From Rhizobium leguminosarum (GTDB lineage Bacteria > Pseudomonadota > Alphaproteobacteria > Rhizobiales > Rhizobiaceae), in NCBI RefSeq assembly GCF_001652265.1, contig NZ_LWBS01000109.1, positions 62,001-126,000 on the forward strand: a stretch of 64,000 bases of DNA. The letters are read 5' to 3'. Below, in pieces: positions 1 to 8,470 of the stretch. The notes beneath the pieces were generated by a model that was not told where the DNA came from, did not search any database, and was given only the letters and a program-made list of their open reading frames with translations. The position numbers were made by a program, and so were the translations under genes. How positions within the stretch are numbered: the stretch's first letter is position 1; each line of letters opens with the position of its first letter.

Positions 1-372
1 CCTGATGTCGATTTCGGCCGCAAGCGGACGATCGCCGAGGCCTTTCTGACGGCGTCGCGCAACGGCGATCTGGAAGGGTTGCTCGCGGTGCTTGCCCCTG
101 ATGTCGTCTTCCGGCCGGATGCGACGGCGGCCCGCTTCGGCACCATTGGCGAAACGCGCGGCGCGGCTCACGTGGCTGAAGCCTTCAAGGGTCGGGCGCA
201 GGCGGCAGAAATCGCCATCGTCGACGGCGAGCTCGGATTCGTCGTGCAGATCAAGGGCCAGCTCCGCGTCGTGGTGGCGCTGACGATCGCCGGTGGCAGG
301 ATCGCCGCGATCGACGCCATCGCCGATCCGGATCACTTGGAACGGCTTGACTATTCGATCCTTCGGGATTGA
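1..372 (+). CDS. C-terminal part of a SigJ-like ECF sigma factor (SnoaL-like domain), 5' end outside window
   Basis: The open frame runs in from base 1 without a start and ends at a TGA at 370-372. The visible 123 residues form a SnoaL/NTF2-like fold: FLTASRNGDLEGLLAVLAPD, then GETRGAAHVAEAF, and a terminal stretch ending DPDHLERLDYSILRD. This layout is typical of the C-terminal domain of SigJ-type extracytoplasmic-function sigma factors, where the small domain follows sigma-2 and sigma-4 and modulates activity. Those sigma domains lie outside the window, so a stand-alone SnoaL protein cannot be excluded. Family assignment is from recognition only. Confidence 0.7.
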   Translation, partial: PDVDFGRKRTIAEAFLTASRNGDLEGLLAVLAPDVVFRPDATAARFGTIGETRGAAHVAEAFKGRAQAAEIAIVDGELGFVVQIKGQLRVVVALTIAGGRIAAIDAIADPDHLERLDYSILRD

Positions 373-468
373 AAATAAAGGCGAATTTGCCGGATCTTCG
401 AAACAGGCGCGCTTCGCAAGGAGCGTGCCGCTTGCGTTTCCTAAGCGATGGCGACCGCGTCATTTCCC

Positions 469-528
469 TTGACAGCGTCGTCTTCGGTCTTATTCTATTA
501 TAAAGCCTTATGTATCATAGTTATGGAA
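469..528 (+). promoter_or_regulatory. Promoter and candidate IclR operator of the amidohydrolase gene
   Basis: TTGACA at 469-474, a 16-base spacer and TATTCT at 491-496 form a sigma-70-like promoter. Seventeen bases further lies ATCATAGTTATGGAA (514-528). The same arrangement (TTGACA, 16 bases, TATTCT, 17 bases, related 15-mer) occurs at 27268-27327 before the second peptide-importer operon. A related 15-mer stands before the neighbouring iclR gene at 2743-2757. Seen directly; that IclR binds it is inference. Confidence 0.6.
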
Positions 529-646
529 TTTCCGGTACAGCGCCCTGAGAGACCATCTCTAGCTTCCCCATTACTCTTCCATAATGACCCGCAGACGGAT
601 GGCCGAGGCGTGATCCCGGTCCGAAACTTCGAAAGGAATGCATGTC

Positions 647-1855
647 ATGCCCGGCGACCAGACGAAGAAGCCGCTTCTCCTCACCAATGTCAAACCGATG
701 GCTTTTGGTGCGGAAACACAAGAGGGCGCAATCGACATTCTCGTCAATGCCGACGGTAGGATCGCCGAGATCGGTCCGTCGCTCGCGGTCTCGCAGGATG
801 TTGCGCGCATCGACGGCAAGGGCGCCTTCATTTCGCCGGGCTGGGTCGATCTGCACGTGCATATCTGGCACGGCGGCACCGATATTTCCATCCGTCCGTC
901 CGAATGCGGGGTCGAGCGCGGCGTCACCACGCTGGTCGATGCCGGTTCGGCCGGGGAGGCGAACTTCCATGGCTTCCGGGAATATATCATCGAGCCCTCG
1001 CGCGAACGCATCAAGGCCTTCCTCAATCTCGGCTCGATCGGTCTTGTGGCCTGCAACCGGGTTGCGGAATTGCGGGATATCCGCGATATCGATCTCGACC
1101 GCATCCTTGAAGTCTATGCCGAAAACAGCGAGCACATCGTCGGCATCAAGGTGCGCGCCAGCCATGTCATCACCGGGTCCTGGGGCGTCACGCCGGTGAA
1201 GCTCGGCAAGAAGATCGCCAAGATCTTGAAAGTGCCGATGATGGTGCATGTCGGCGAGCCGCCGGCGCTCTATGACGAAGTGCTCGAGATCCTCGGCCCC
1301 GGCGACGTCGTCACCCATTGCTTCAACGGCAAGGCCGGTTCGAGCATCATGGAAGACGAGGACCTCTTTGCTCTCGCCGAGCGCTGCGCCTCCGAAGGCA
1401 TCCGCCTCGACATCGGCCATGGCGGCGCCTCCTTCTCGTTCAAGGTCGCCGAGGCGGCGATCGCGCGCGGGCTTCTGCCGTTCTCGATCTCGACCGACCT
1501 GCACGGCCATTCGATGAATTTCCCGGTCTGGGATCTGGCGACGACGATGTCGAAGCTGCTCAGCGTCGGCATGCCCTTCGACAAGGTGGTGGAGGCCGTC
1601 ACCCATGCGCCGGCATCCGTCATCAAGCTGTCGATGGAGAACCGGCTTTCGGTCGGCTCGCAAGCGGAATTCACCATTTTCGACCTGGTCGATTCCGATC
1701 TCGAGGCGACGGATTCCAACGGCGACGTCTCGGTCCTCAATAAGCTGTTCGAGCCGCACTATGCGGTGATGGGCGCCGATGCCTTCGCCGCCAGCCGTTA
1801 CGTGCCGCGGGCGCGCAAGCTGGTGCGCCACAGCCACGGCTATTCCTACAGATAG
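647..1855 (+). CDS. Amidohydrolase/deacetylase-family metallohydrolase (D-aminoacylase/dihydroorotase-like)
   Basis: A 402-residue TIM-barrel metal-dependent hydrolase of the amidohydrolase superfamily. Visible ligands are the HxH pair (VDLHVH, H70 and H72), a likely carboxylated lysine in GIKVRAS, a histidine in MMVHVGEPP, another in DVVTHCFNG, and the aspartate in ISTDLHGHS. The start is placed at ATG 647, because AGGA at 634-637 is nine bases upstream; ATG 638 directly abuts that sequence. Related enzymes (EF_0837/AHA_3915 group) often pair with SelA-like PLP enzymes. Such a gene lies at 31395, under a matching promoter and operator. The likely reaction is deacylation of an N-acyl amino compound; the substrate is unknown. 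Confidence 0.8.
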   Translation: MPGDQTKKPLLLTNVKPMAFGAETQEGAIDILVNADGRIAEIGPSLAVSQDVARIDGKGAFISPGWVDLHVHIWHGGTDISIRPSECGVERGVTTLVDAGSAGEANFHGFREYIIEPSRERIKAFLNLGSIGLVACNRVAELRDIRDIDLDRILEVYAENSEHIVGIKVRASHVITGSWGVTPVKLGKKIAKILKVPMMVHVGEPPALYDEVLEILGPGDVVTHCFNGKAGSSIMEDEDLFALAERCASEGIRLDIGHGGASFSFKVAEAAIARGLLPFSISTDLHGHSMNFPVWDLATTMSKLLSVGMPFDKVVEAVTHAPASVIKLSMENRLSVGSQAEFTIFDLVDSDLEATDSNGDVSVLNKLFEPHYAVMGADAFAASRYVPRARKLVRHSHGYSYR

Positions 1856-1876
1856 GATCGGCTGACGCAGCAAGCG

Positions 1877-2740
1877 TCAGCGGTTGCGCCAGCCCATCAA
1901 CTTTTCGATCCGTTCCGCTGAACTGCGCACATGCGCCGTATAGTGGTTTTCGTCGGAAAACGCCTTCTGTTCAGGCAGCACGATGGAAATGGTGGCGACG
2001 CACTGGCCGTCGCGATCGCAGATCGGCGAGGCGATGCAGGCAACCGCGTAATCCGATTCCCCTGCCTGGATCGACAGCCGCGACTCGAAGGCCTTGCCGG
2101 CGGCTTCCGACAGCGTGCCTGGATCGATCTCGGCGCGGCCGGTCGGTGAAGAGCGGGCGCAGCGCTTGAACAGTTCGATGCGCTCCTCCTCGGCCAGGTG
2201 GCCGACGAGCAGGCGGCCGGAGGCAGTCCAGTTCAGCGGCACCCTTGTGCCGACGCGGGACGCCACCTGAAAATGGCTCGGGCCGTCGGCCATGGCGAGC
2301 ACCAGCATATAGTCGCCGTCGCGGCCGCAGACCTGCACGGTTTCGCCGGCCTGACGGCAGAGATCGTGCATTTCGTGGGTGGCGATGCTCATGAAATCCA
2401 GCGACCGCGCATAGGCGAGACCGTAGTGATAGAGCCGGGCGCCGAGCCAGATCGAGCCGTCCGCCTGACGCGTCAGCATGTTCTTCTCGACGAGATCGTC
2501 GACGATGACGTAAACGGTCGAAAGCGGTGCCTTCACCGCCTTGGCGATAGCATAGACGCCGGCGGGGGATCCGGTTTCATACAGATGATCGATCACCTGA
2601 AGCGCACGGTCGATGCCGCTGACGCGCGCGCGGCGCGCGCCCTTGCCACCGGCTTCGTCGGCAACGCCCTGATCTTCGGAGTAAACTGCGGATGATGTCT
2701 TTCCGTCCAATGCCACGCACCTCATGAAAACTGCGATCAT
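1877..2740 (-). CDS. IclR-family transcriptional regulator
   Basis: A 287-residue regulator with an N-terminal winged helix (VSGIDRALQVIDHLYETGSP, then APLSTVYVIVDDLVEKNML) and a C-terminal IclR effector domain (VPLNWTASGRLLVGHL, DYAVACIASPICD). It converges on the amidohydrolase gene, ending 21 bases from it. Start choice is open: ATG 2740, or ATG 2725 giving MRCVALDGK; neither has a clear Shine-Dalgarno sequence. A motif at 2743-2757, just upstream of the start, matches motifs at the amidohydrolase and 27-kb operon promoters. I infer autoregulation plus control of both units by this protein. Confidence 0.9.
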   Translation of the reverse strand: MIAVFMRCVALDGKTSSAVYSEDQGVADEAGGKGARRARVSGIDRALQVIDHLYETGSPAGVYAIAKAVKAPLSTVYVIVDDLVEKNMLTRQADGSIWLGARLYHYGLAYARSLDFMSIATHEMHDLCRQAGETVQVCGRDGDYMLVLAMADGPSHFQVASRVGTRVPLNWTASGRLLVGHLAEEERIELFKRCARSSPTGRAEIDPGTLSEAAGKAFESRLSIQAGESDYAVACIASPICDRDGQCVATISIVLPEQKAFSDENHYTAHVRSSAERIEKLMGWRNR

Positions 2741-2742
2741 GT

Positions 2743-2757
2743 TACATTACTATGGCA
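2743..2757 (+). promoter_or_regulatory. Candidate IclR operator in front of iclR
   Basis: TACATTACTATGGCA lies 3 to 17 bases before the first possible iclR start codon. It matches TACATAATTGTGGAA (27313-27327) at 11 of 15 positions and resembles ATCATAGTTATGGAA (514-528). The core contains the dyad TATG-G-CATA. Binding at this spot would block transcription or early elongation of iclR. Confidence 0.5.
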
Positions 2758-2864
2758 TAGCCGTCGCTGTGGCAAATCGCAACATTTAGCGGGTTGACCG
2801 TATGGACTAATGTGACGGCGGTCGAATCCAGGAGGCTGCGTGATACTCCACGATACCGTCCACT

Positions 2865-3286
2865 TCATAACAACCGATGATGCGCGCCGACGATGCTGCA
2901 AGCTTTTGCCAGCCCCTTGTCCAGGGTGACGAGCGTGGCGTCGCTGCCGAGCGCGACAGCGAGATGAAGTGCATCGCCAGCGCGAAGACCAATGTCGAAT
3001 TGATCGGTCATTCGTGCCGCTTCGACAAAGTGCGACCGCGATATCGGCAGAAGTTCGAAGGTCGTCGAACATAGTTCCTTGAACAGCGCCAAAGCCTTGC
3101 TGCGATCGTCCGGATCGATTTGTCCGTTTCTCGCCTTAAGCGCGACTGCGCTTGAAAATTCGGTGATCGTCCAGTCGCTGACCGCGATTTCTTCGGATCG
3201 AAGCGTCGCTAGCCATTCCTGCACGTCGTCTGTGCGGGTTTCGATCGTCCAGGCGGCGACGAGGACTGACGTGTCGATATAAAGCA

Positions 3287-3287
<1 letters not shown>
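2865..3287 (-). CDS. PIN-domain (VapC-like) ribonuclease toxin
   Basis: A 140-residue PIN-domain protein. It opens with MLYIDTSVLVAAW (first acidic residue), followed by a conserved glutamate in ITEFSSAV and the aspartates of GLRAGDALHLAVA, then TLVTLDKGLAKA. This is the usual metal-binding set of VapC RNases. Its start overlaps the stop of the antitoxin gene (TGATG), so the pair is translationally coupled. The RNA target cannot be predicted from sequence. Confidence 0.85.
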
Positions 3288-3567
<280 letters not shown>

Positions 3568-3653
3568 TTTAGTCCGAAAGCAAATCTGCCGCAAGGTCGC
3601 TGGAACAACAAGCCTTAGCCCGAGTTTGACCCCCTGAAACTCAGGAGGTCACC

Positions 3654-4511
3654 ATGCCAAATTATCCCACACCGCCTTTCCCATCCCAGAAACAGCCGAT
3701 GCCGGGTTTTACCGCGCAGATGGATCCCGTTCCCGACCATGGCGAAAAGAGCTATCGCGGTTCCGACAGGCTGAAAGGCAAGCGGGCGATCATCACCGGC
3801 GGCGATAGCGGCATCGGTCGGGCGGTGGCAATCGCCTATGCCAGAGAAGGTGCCGACCTGGTGATCTCCTATCTCGACGAGGATGAGGATGCCGATGAGA
3901 CGAAACGGCTCGTCGAGCAGGCCGGACGCAAGGCTGTCCTTGTCAGCGGCGACATCCAGGATCCGGCCCATTGCAGGCAGATCGTCGAGACGGCGGTCAA
4001 GGAACTCGGAGGTATCGACATTCTCGTCAACAACGCCGCGCACCAGGCAAGCTTCAAGAGCATCGACGAGATCAGCGATGAAGAGTGGGAACTGACCTTC
4101 AAGGTCAATATCCATTCGATGTTCTACCTGACCAAGGCAGCCGTCGCCCATATGAAACCCGGCAGCGCCATCATCAACACGGCCTCGATCAATTCGGACA
4201 GTCCGAACCCGACGCTGCTTGCCTATGCGACGACCAAGGGCGCGATCCAGAATTTCACCGCCGGTCTTGCCCAGCTTCTCGCCGAGAAAGGCATTCGCGC
4301 CAATGCGGTGGCGCCTGGCCCGATCTGGACACCGCTCATCCCTTCGACACTGCCTGAAGAAAGCGTCAGCAATTTCGGCAAGCAGGTGCCGATGAAACGG
4401 CCGGGACAGCCGGCCGAGCTGGCGACAGCCTACGTGATGCTGGCCGATCCCTTGTCGAGCTATGTCTCCGGCACGACAATCGCGGTCACCGGCGGCAAGC
4501 CGATCCTCTAA
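3654..4511 (+). CDS. SDR-family oxidoreductase (YghA-like)
   Basis: A 285-residue short-chain dehydrogenase. After a 40-residue N-terminal extension (YPTPPFPSQKQPMPGF, typical of the YghA-type subgroup) come the dinucleotide motif TGGDSGIGR, the NNAA motif in DILVNNAAHQ, the catalytic serine region NTASINS and YATTK (YxxxK). The C-terminal AVTGGKPIL closes the Rossmann fold. The start has a strong Shine-Dalgarno (AGGAGG, six bases from ATG). It is transcribed alone. Substrate unknown; relatives act on aldehydes or respond to stress. Confidence 0.9.
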   Translation: MPNYPTPPFPSQKQPMPGFTAQMDPVPDHGEKSYRGSDRLKGKRAIITGGDSGIGRAVAIAYAREGADLVISYLDEDEDADETKRLVEQAGRKAVLVSGDIQDPAHCRQIVETAVKELGGIDILVNNAAHQASFKSIDEISDEEWELTFKVNIHSMFYLTKAAVAHMKPGSAIINTASINSDSPNPTLLAYATTKGAIQNFTAGLAQLLAEKGIRANAVAPGPIWTPLIPSTLPEESVSNFGKQVPMKRPGQPAELATAYVMLADPLSSYVSGTTIAVTGGKPIL

Positions 4512-4589
4512 AGCGGCAAGGGCCGCCGGTTGTGACGGCAGCCCTTGACGGGGGCAGGGAGAGATCCCCAAGCTGGTCAAGCGGCTTGT

Positions 4590-4805
4590 TCAGCCGAAGC
4601 AGGGCATCGCCGGCAGATTGGTGCGGTTTGCAAGTGCTCCGATCATATTGCCCACCGAATTCGAACGCGGTTCGCGTTTGCGGGCGGCCGTCTCCAGGAG
4701 TTGCTTGAAGTCTTCAAGCTTTACGCCGTCGGCGCGCAACACCATGGCGATCAGGGGGTCGCGAAGGGCTTCGGATATCGTCAGGTCTTCTCTGGTCTTT
4801 GTCAT
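4590..4805 (-). CDS. Small conserved-looking protein, divergent from TetR gene
   Basis: A 71-residue protein beginning MTKTREDLTISEALRDPLIA and ending in a short, less polar tail. The start at 4805 follows AAAGGAGG with good spacing; longer versions of the frame lack this. It is mostly helical in appearance, with no membrane segment or recognised domain. It is transcribed away from the TetR gene at 4933, and both share the palindrome-rich gap 4889-4929, so it is probably the TetR target. Function unknown. Confidence 0.65.
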   Translation of the reverse strand: MTKTREDLTISEALRDPLIAMVLRADGVKLEDFKQLLETAARKREPRSNSVGNMIGALANRTNLPAMPCFG

Positions 4806-4888
4806 GGTGGTCCTCCTTTCGTGGGCGGTCGCCCGTGTTCCACTTTCCGCTGTCATGCCCTCAGCATTGACTTTCGCGTTTCGTGGTG

Positions 4889-4929
4889 TTACCGGTAAGT
4901 AACAATGCATTTGTTACCGATCGGTCACA
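4889..4929. promoter_or_regulatory. Cluster of palindromes, probable TetR operators in divergent promoter
   Basis: Three overlapping dyads lie between the divergent genes: TTACCGGTAA (4889-4898), GTAACAATGCATTTGTTAC (4899-4917; arms GTAACAA/TTGTTAC) and TGTTACCGATCGGTCACA (4912-4929; core ACCGATCGGT). They share the half-site GTTAC. Their position just upstream of both starts is typical of TetR autoregulation. Confidence 0.6.
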
Positions 4930-4932
4930 TTG

Positions 4933-5556
4933 ATGTCAAGGACTACGTCCGCAAAAAAATCAGAAACTTCGAATGAAATCTCCGCAGCCGTTCCAGAAGA
5001 TCGCATCCCGCCGCGGGAGCGTATCGTCTCGACCGCCTCGGAGCTTTTCCGCGAACGCGGCATCCGCGGCATCGGCGTCGACGCCATCGCCGACGCCGCT
5101 CTGACCAACAAGATGACGCTCTACCGGCATTTCGGCTCAAAGGACGAACTCGTCTGCGAAACGCTGCGCCGCGCCTCCGAAAAGGCGGGTACCATCTGGC
5201 GCGATCTCGAAGCGGCCTATCCCGGCAATCCGCGCGCCCAGCTGGACGCCTGGGTGGAGATGCGGGCGCAATGTCTGAACGGCGAGCCCGCCGGCTGCGA
5301 TCTCGCCAATGCCGCCATCGAGCTGAAGGGCGAGGGCCATCCCGCCCACGAAATGATCGAGCGGCACAAGGCCGAACAGCGTGATCGCTTGGCCGCGCTC
5401 TGTTCGGCCGCCGGCGCGCGCGAACCCCAGCTTCTTGCCGATACGTTGACACTGCTGCTCGAAGGCGCGCGTGTCAGCCGCCAGGCCATGGGCGCTGCCG
5501 GCTGCTGCGGTCATTTCGCCAAGGCCTGCCACGCGGCGATCGCTTCTTTCGCCTGA
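4933..5556 (+). CDS. TetR/AcrR-family transcriptional regulator
   Basis: A 207-residue regulator. The helix-turn-helix is visible as RERIVSTASELFRERGIRG, then GVDAIADAALTNKMTLYRHF. The C-terminal ligand domain has an unusual pair of cysteine spots (AQCLNGEPAGCDLANAA and MGAAGCCGHF). ATG 4933 was preferred to the TTG codon immediately before it. Upstream palindromes suggest repression of itself and of the small gene on the opposite strand. Ligand unknown. Confidence 0.9.
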   Translation: MSRTTSAKKSETSNEISAAVPEDRIPPRERIVSTASELFRERGIRGIGVDAIADAALTNKMTLYRHFGSKDELVCETLRRASEKAGTIWRDLEAAYPGNPRAQLDAWVEMRAQCLNGEPAGCDLANAAIELKGEGHPAHEMIERHKAEQRDRLAALCSAAGAREPQLLADTLTLLLEGARVSRQAMGAAGCCGHFAKACHAAIASFA

Positions 5557-5626
5557 CCGCCTCTTTCGGGGGAACCTTACCGCTTCCATGCCGTTTTCCC
5601 ATCACCGGGCGATGTGAGGCAGGGAG

Positions 5627-5815
5627 ATGAACTACGTCTATCTCAAGCGCCTATATGACAAACGCGCCGAGCTCGAAGCCAAGCTGGAGCTTCATGATGC
5701 GCGCTATTGTTTCGGCGAGGAAGAGGTCGATGATGGCACCGACAGCGATCTGCGTCAGCGGTTGAGCGAGATCTCCGAGGAAATCGCTACGCTGGAGAGC
5801 AGGCCGGGCCGCTAA
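5627..5815 (+). CDS. Small coiled-coil hypothetical protein
   Basis: A 62-residue protein (MNYVYLKRLYDKRAELEAKL at the N-terminus) rich in Glu, Lys and Leu with heptad-like spacing, so probably a short helical hairpin. AGGGAG stands six bases before the ATG. Located alone between the TetR gene and a convergent DUF1810 gene. No known family recognised. Confidence 0.55.
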   Translation: MNYVYLKRLYDKRAELEAKLELHDARYCFGEEEVDDGTDSDLRQRLSEISEEIATLESRPGR

Positions 5816-5828
5816 CTGTTTCATTTGG

Positions 5829-5876
5829 GAACGGGTTCAGATTTCAGGCCGGCCTGGCCTAAAATCATCCTGTGCT
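5829..5876. repeat. Intergenic palindromic repeat, copy A
   Basis: A degenerate copy of the element at 9421-9470: GAACGGGTTCAGATTTCAGG at its left end, then a GGCC-rich centre, CCTAAAATCATCCTGT and GCT. The central dyad can form a hairpin and may end transcription from both sides. Bases 5865-5876 also encode the last residues and the stop codon of the convergent DUF1810 gene. Confidence 0.7.
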
Positions 5877-6305
5877 GGCACTGAGGATTTCCATCGTCCG
5901 TTCGTCGAATTTTCCCTGGTAGAAATGCTCGATCACCCGGTGGAAGGGCGAACCGTGATCGCTGATCGCGGCAAACAAGGTCATCGACGAGCGTAGCTTG
6001 AGGTCGTCGGGCGAACCCAGGATCTCATGCGCCGATCGGCCGCCAACAGACAGGATCGCCTCGACGCAGCGCAGCAGCCGGCTTGAGAGAATGGGATCGG
6101 CGAGATAGGCGGTGGCTTCCTCGGCCGAGCGGATCGCATATTTTTCGGCCGTCGCCGACGTGCCGAGACCGGCGATCTGCGGGAAGATGAACCACATCCA
6201 GTGGGACGTCTTGCGTCCGGCTTTCAGCTCTAAAAGCGCCTGTTCGTAGACGCCGTTCTGGGCATCGATGAACCGATCGAGATTATAGTCGATTTCACCG
6301 GCCAT
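5865..6305 (-). CDS. DUF1810-family protein
   Basis: A 146-residue protein of the DUF1810 family (calpastatin-like annotation in some databases). Diagnostic pieces are YNLDRFIDAQNGVYEQALLE, TSHWMWFIFPQIAGLG and LRSSMTLFAAI. The start at 6305 follows AAAAGGACC; the longer frame would read through an upstream repeat. The last residues (STG) and the stop lie inside the intergenic repeat at 5829-5876, so the C-terminus has been set by that element. Molecular function is not established for the family. Confidence 0.85.
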   Translation of the reverse strand: MAGEIDYNLDRFIDAQNGVYEQALLELKAGRKTSHWMWFIFPQIAGLGTSATAEKYAIRSAEEATAYLADPILSSRLLRCVEAILSVGGRSAHEILGSPDDLKLRSSMTLFAAISDHGSPFHRVIEHFYQGKFDERTMEILSASTG

Positions 6306-6370
6306 GGTCCTTTTCCGTTTTTCCTGCTGTCGATGCAGCCTGGGCCAAGGTCTCCATGCCCGGCGAGCCA

Positions 6371-6475
6371 CTGCATAATTCCTTAAATCGGAATCGATTT
6401 TAAGGACAAAATTACGCAGCAATTCAAAGTGCTACAGCGTCCTCCGCGCGTCCGAAAAGACGCGCGGCGCTGTAG
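6371..6475. repeat. Rhizobial-type intergenic mosaic repeat, copy A
   Basis: A two-part element. The first part is a dyad (CTGCATAATTCCTTAAATCG, centre GAATC, then CGATTTTAAGG and AATTACGCAG). A spacer ATTCAAAGTG follows, and then a hairpin from CTACAGCG (6432) to CGCTGTAG (6475) containing GCGCGTCCGAAAAGACGCGC. A close second copy is at 42856-42955. Such elements are frequent between genes in rhizobial genomes. Confidence 0.8.
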
Positions 6476-6481
6476 CTGCTA

Positions 6482-6796
6482 TTAGCAGACCCTCTCAGCG
6501 TAGGGGCTGCTGTCGCGGCAATGGCCGTAAGCCGGATGCGGCGGCGTGTTATCGCCGGCGGGGGCGGCGATGGCCGATGTCGTCATCGGGTCCGTATTGC
6601 CGGAAGAATAGGCGGCAAAACCCGCAAAGCTCAAGAGAACCAGCGCTCCGACCACGACAATGCGCTCGAAGGCCGAAAGTTTCTGGGCGCTGACATGTTC
6701 TACATAATCACGCTCGCCTAAACCGGCGGTTTCGTCCTCTTTCGCATGTAGGGTCACCATATCCTGGCGACGGCTTAAAGTTTCACAATCTGTCAT
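6482..6796 (-). CDS. Small single-pass membrane protein, unknown function
   Basis: A 104-residue protein. A charged cytoplasmic N-terminal half is followed by one membrane helix (ERIVVVGALVLLSFAGFAAY, near residues 45-64). A Thr/Pro-rich segment then ends in HCRDSSPYAERVC, with two cysteines that could pair outside the cytoplasm. GGAG precedes the ATG at 6796 by eight bases. It diverges from the amidase gene. No family recognised. Confidence 0.6.
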   Translation of the reverse strand: MTDCETLSRRQDMVTLHAKEDETAGLGERDYVEHVSAQKLSAFERIVVVGALVLLSFAGFAAYSSGNTDPMTTSAIAAPAGDNTPPHPAYGHCRDSSPYAERVC

Positions 6797-6984
6797 CTTA
6801 ATTACTCCTGCAACACATGCGGCGCCGGTCTCTCTAGAGCAAACTCTCACCCTCGTGCCGAACCGCTTCCGCATGCGTGCAGCATGTGTGTCTTCGATGG
6901 TGGTAATTGAAGGGGCGATATTCAAACTCAGTGTTCAAAAAATCGTACCAATAAATGCAAAATATCGTGAAGCTCTGGTTCACC

Positions 6985-7034
6985 GGAACGATCCGGGGTA
7001 GTCCAGAGAGGAACACCTTTCTTCGGGATCGTCC
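6985..7034 (+). promoter_or_regulatory. Leader hairpin directly before the amidase start
   Basis: GGAACGATCC (6985-6994) can pair with GGATCGTCC (7026-7034) with one bulged base, enclosing the purine-rich GAGAGG. The stem ends one base before ATG 7036 and could limit ribosome access. Speculative, because an alternative upstream start (ATG 6955) would make this coding. Confidence 0.3.
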
Positions 7035-7035
7035 C

Positions 7036-8406
7036 ATGAGCAAATCCTTCGGCGCGATGTCGGTCGCGCAGCTTTCCGTCCTCATTCAAGCTGGCGCGGC
7101 CGATCCGGTCGGGGTGGCCGAGGCGGTCTTCGATTCCATCGCGAATTATGCCGACAAGGCGGTTTTCACCACACTGCTCGAAAGCCGGGCGATGGCGGAG
7201 GCGCGCGCCTCTTCGCGACGTCTGCGGGAAGGGCACTCGCTTGGATTGCTGGACGGCATTCCGATCGCCTGGAAGGATCTTTTCGACATCGAAGGCCTGC
7301 CGACGACGGCGGGCTCCGTCGTTCTGGCAAAGGACATGCCGGCCAAGCGCGATGCGGCTGTCGTCGCTTTGCTCAGTCAGGCGGGCATGGTCGCCGTCGG
7401 ACGCACCAATATGAGCGAATTCGCCTTTTCCGGCCTCGGCATCAATCCGCATTACGGCACGCCGATAAATCCGCGCGGCACTGATCTCCCGCGCATTCCA
7501 GGCGGCTCGTCCTCGGGCGCTGGTGTCGTCGTCGCGGCCGGGTTGGTTCCGGTCGCCATGGGCACCGATACCGGCGGCTCGGTGCGTATCCCCGCCGCCT
7601 TCAACGGCATCGTCGGCTACAAGGCGACGCGCGGCCGCCACGCGATGGCAGGCGTCTATCCGCTGGCAAAAAGCCTGGATTCGTTGGGACCGCTCTGCCG
7701 CAGCGTCAGGGACGCGGTCTGGATCGATGCGGCGATGCGCGGCTTGACGGCGCCTGATGTCGTTGAGCGTCCTCTGCATGGGCTGGAACTCATCGTGCCT
7801 GAAAATGTCGTCTTCGACGGAGCTGAAGCCGGCGTCGTCGCCGCGTTCGAGGCAGCTTTGGGACGTCTTCAAAAGGCCGGCGCCAAGGTTGCCCGCACCG
7901 TCATCCCCGCCTTCGACGAGATATTCGATCTGATGACGAGATATGGTCCGCTGGTGACGGCGGAGGCTTTCGCACTTCACCGCGAACGCTTGGCCGGACC
8001 GGACGCGGACAGGATGGACCACCGTGTCGTCATGCGTACCCGTCTCGGAAGCAAGACGACGCTGCCCGATTACCTCAGAATCCTCGAGGCGCGCAGCCGC
8101 CTGATCGCCGATGTCGAGCGTCTCGTCGGTGACCGGCTGCTCGCCTTTCCCACCGTTGCCCATGTCGCGCCGCCGATCGGGCCGCTGGCGCAGGATGACG
8201 AGCTGTTCTTCGCGACGAACAACAAGACGTTGCGCAACACTGCGCTCGGCAATTTCCTCGACTGGTGCGGCGTTTCCATTCCCTGCGGCACCGGCGAGGC
8301 TGGCATGCCGGTCGGCCTGCTGCTTTCGGCCGCCGCCCATCGCGATGAGGCGCTGCTGGGGATTGCCCTTGCCGCCGAGGCCGTGGTTCGCGGCGATTTC
8401 GCCTGA
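7036..8406 (+). CDS. Amidase signature family hydrolase
   Basis: A 456-residue amidase-signature enzyme. The Ser-Ser-Lys triad is evident: lysine in GIPIAWKDLFD, the glycine/serine-rich RIPGGSSSGAGVVVAAGL, and the nucleophilic serine in GTDTGGSVRIPAAFNG. The C-terminal part contains GVSIPCGTGEAGMPVGLLL as in GatA/AtzE relatives. No gatC/gatB neighbours are present, so this is a catabolic amidase rather than tRNA amidotransferase. ATG 7036 fits family length, though its Shine-Dalgarno is poor; ATG 6955 is in frame. A TIM-barrel isomerase-like gene follows 64 bases downstream. Confidence 0.85.
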   Translation: MSKSFGAMSVAQLSVLIQAGAADPVGVAEAVFDSIANYADKAVFTTLLESRAMAEARASSRRLREGHSLGLLDGIPIAWKDLFDIEGLPTTAGSVVLAKDMPAKRDAAVVALLSQAGMVAVGRTNMSEFAFSGLGINPHYGTPINPRGTDLPRIPGGSSSGAGVVVAAGLVPVAMGTDTGGSVRIPAAFNGIVGYKATRGRHAMAGVYPLAKSLDSLGPLCRSVRDAVWIDAAMRGLTAPDVVERPLHGLELIVPENVVFDGAEAGVVAAFEAALGRLQKAGAKVARTVIPAFDEIFDLMTRYGPLVTAEAFALHRERLAGPDADRMDHRVVMRTRLGSKTTLPDYLRILEARSRLIADVERLVGDRLLAFPTVAHVAPPIGPLAQDDELFFATNNKTLRNTALGNFLDWCGVSIPCGTGEAGMPVGLLLSAAAHRDEALLGIALAAEAVVRGDFA

Positions 8407-8470
8407 TGGCAATTGAACCAACGGGCTTTTATTGCCATTGATGGCATGAGGAAATCCTGGAGGAAGGCAC

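Noticed and set aside
521..1873. Long antisense frame opposite the amidohydrolase gene
   Set aside because: It mirrors codon structure of the real gene, lacks a ribosome binding site and matches no family.
7036..8406. Glu-tRNA(Gln) amidotransferase subunit GatA
   Set aside because: No gatB or gatC alongside and sequence fits general amidases better.
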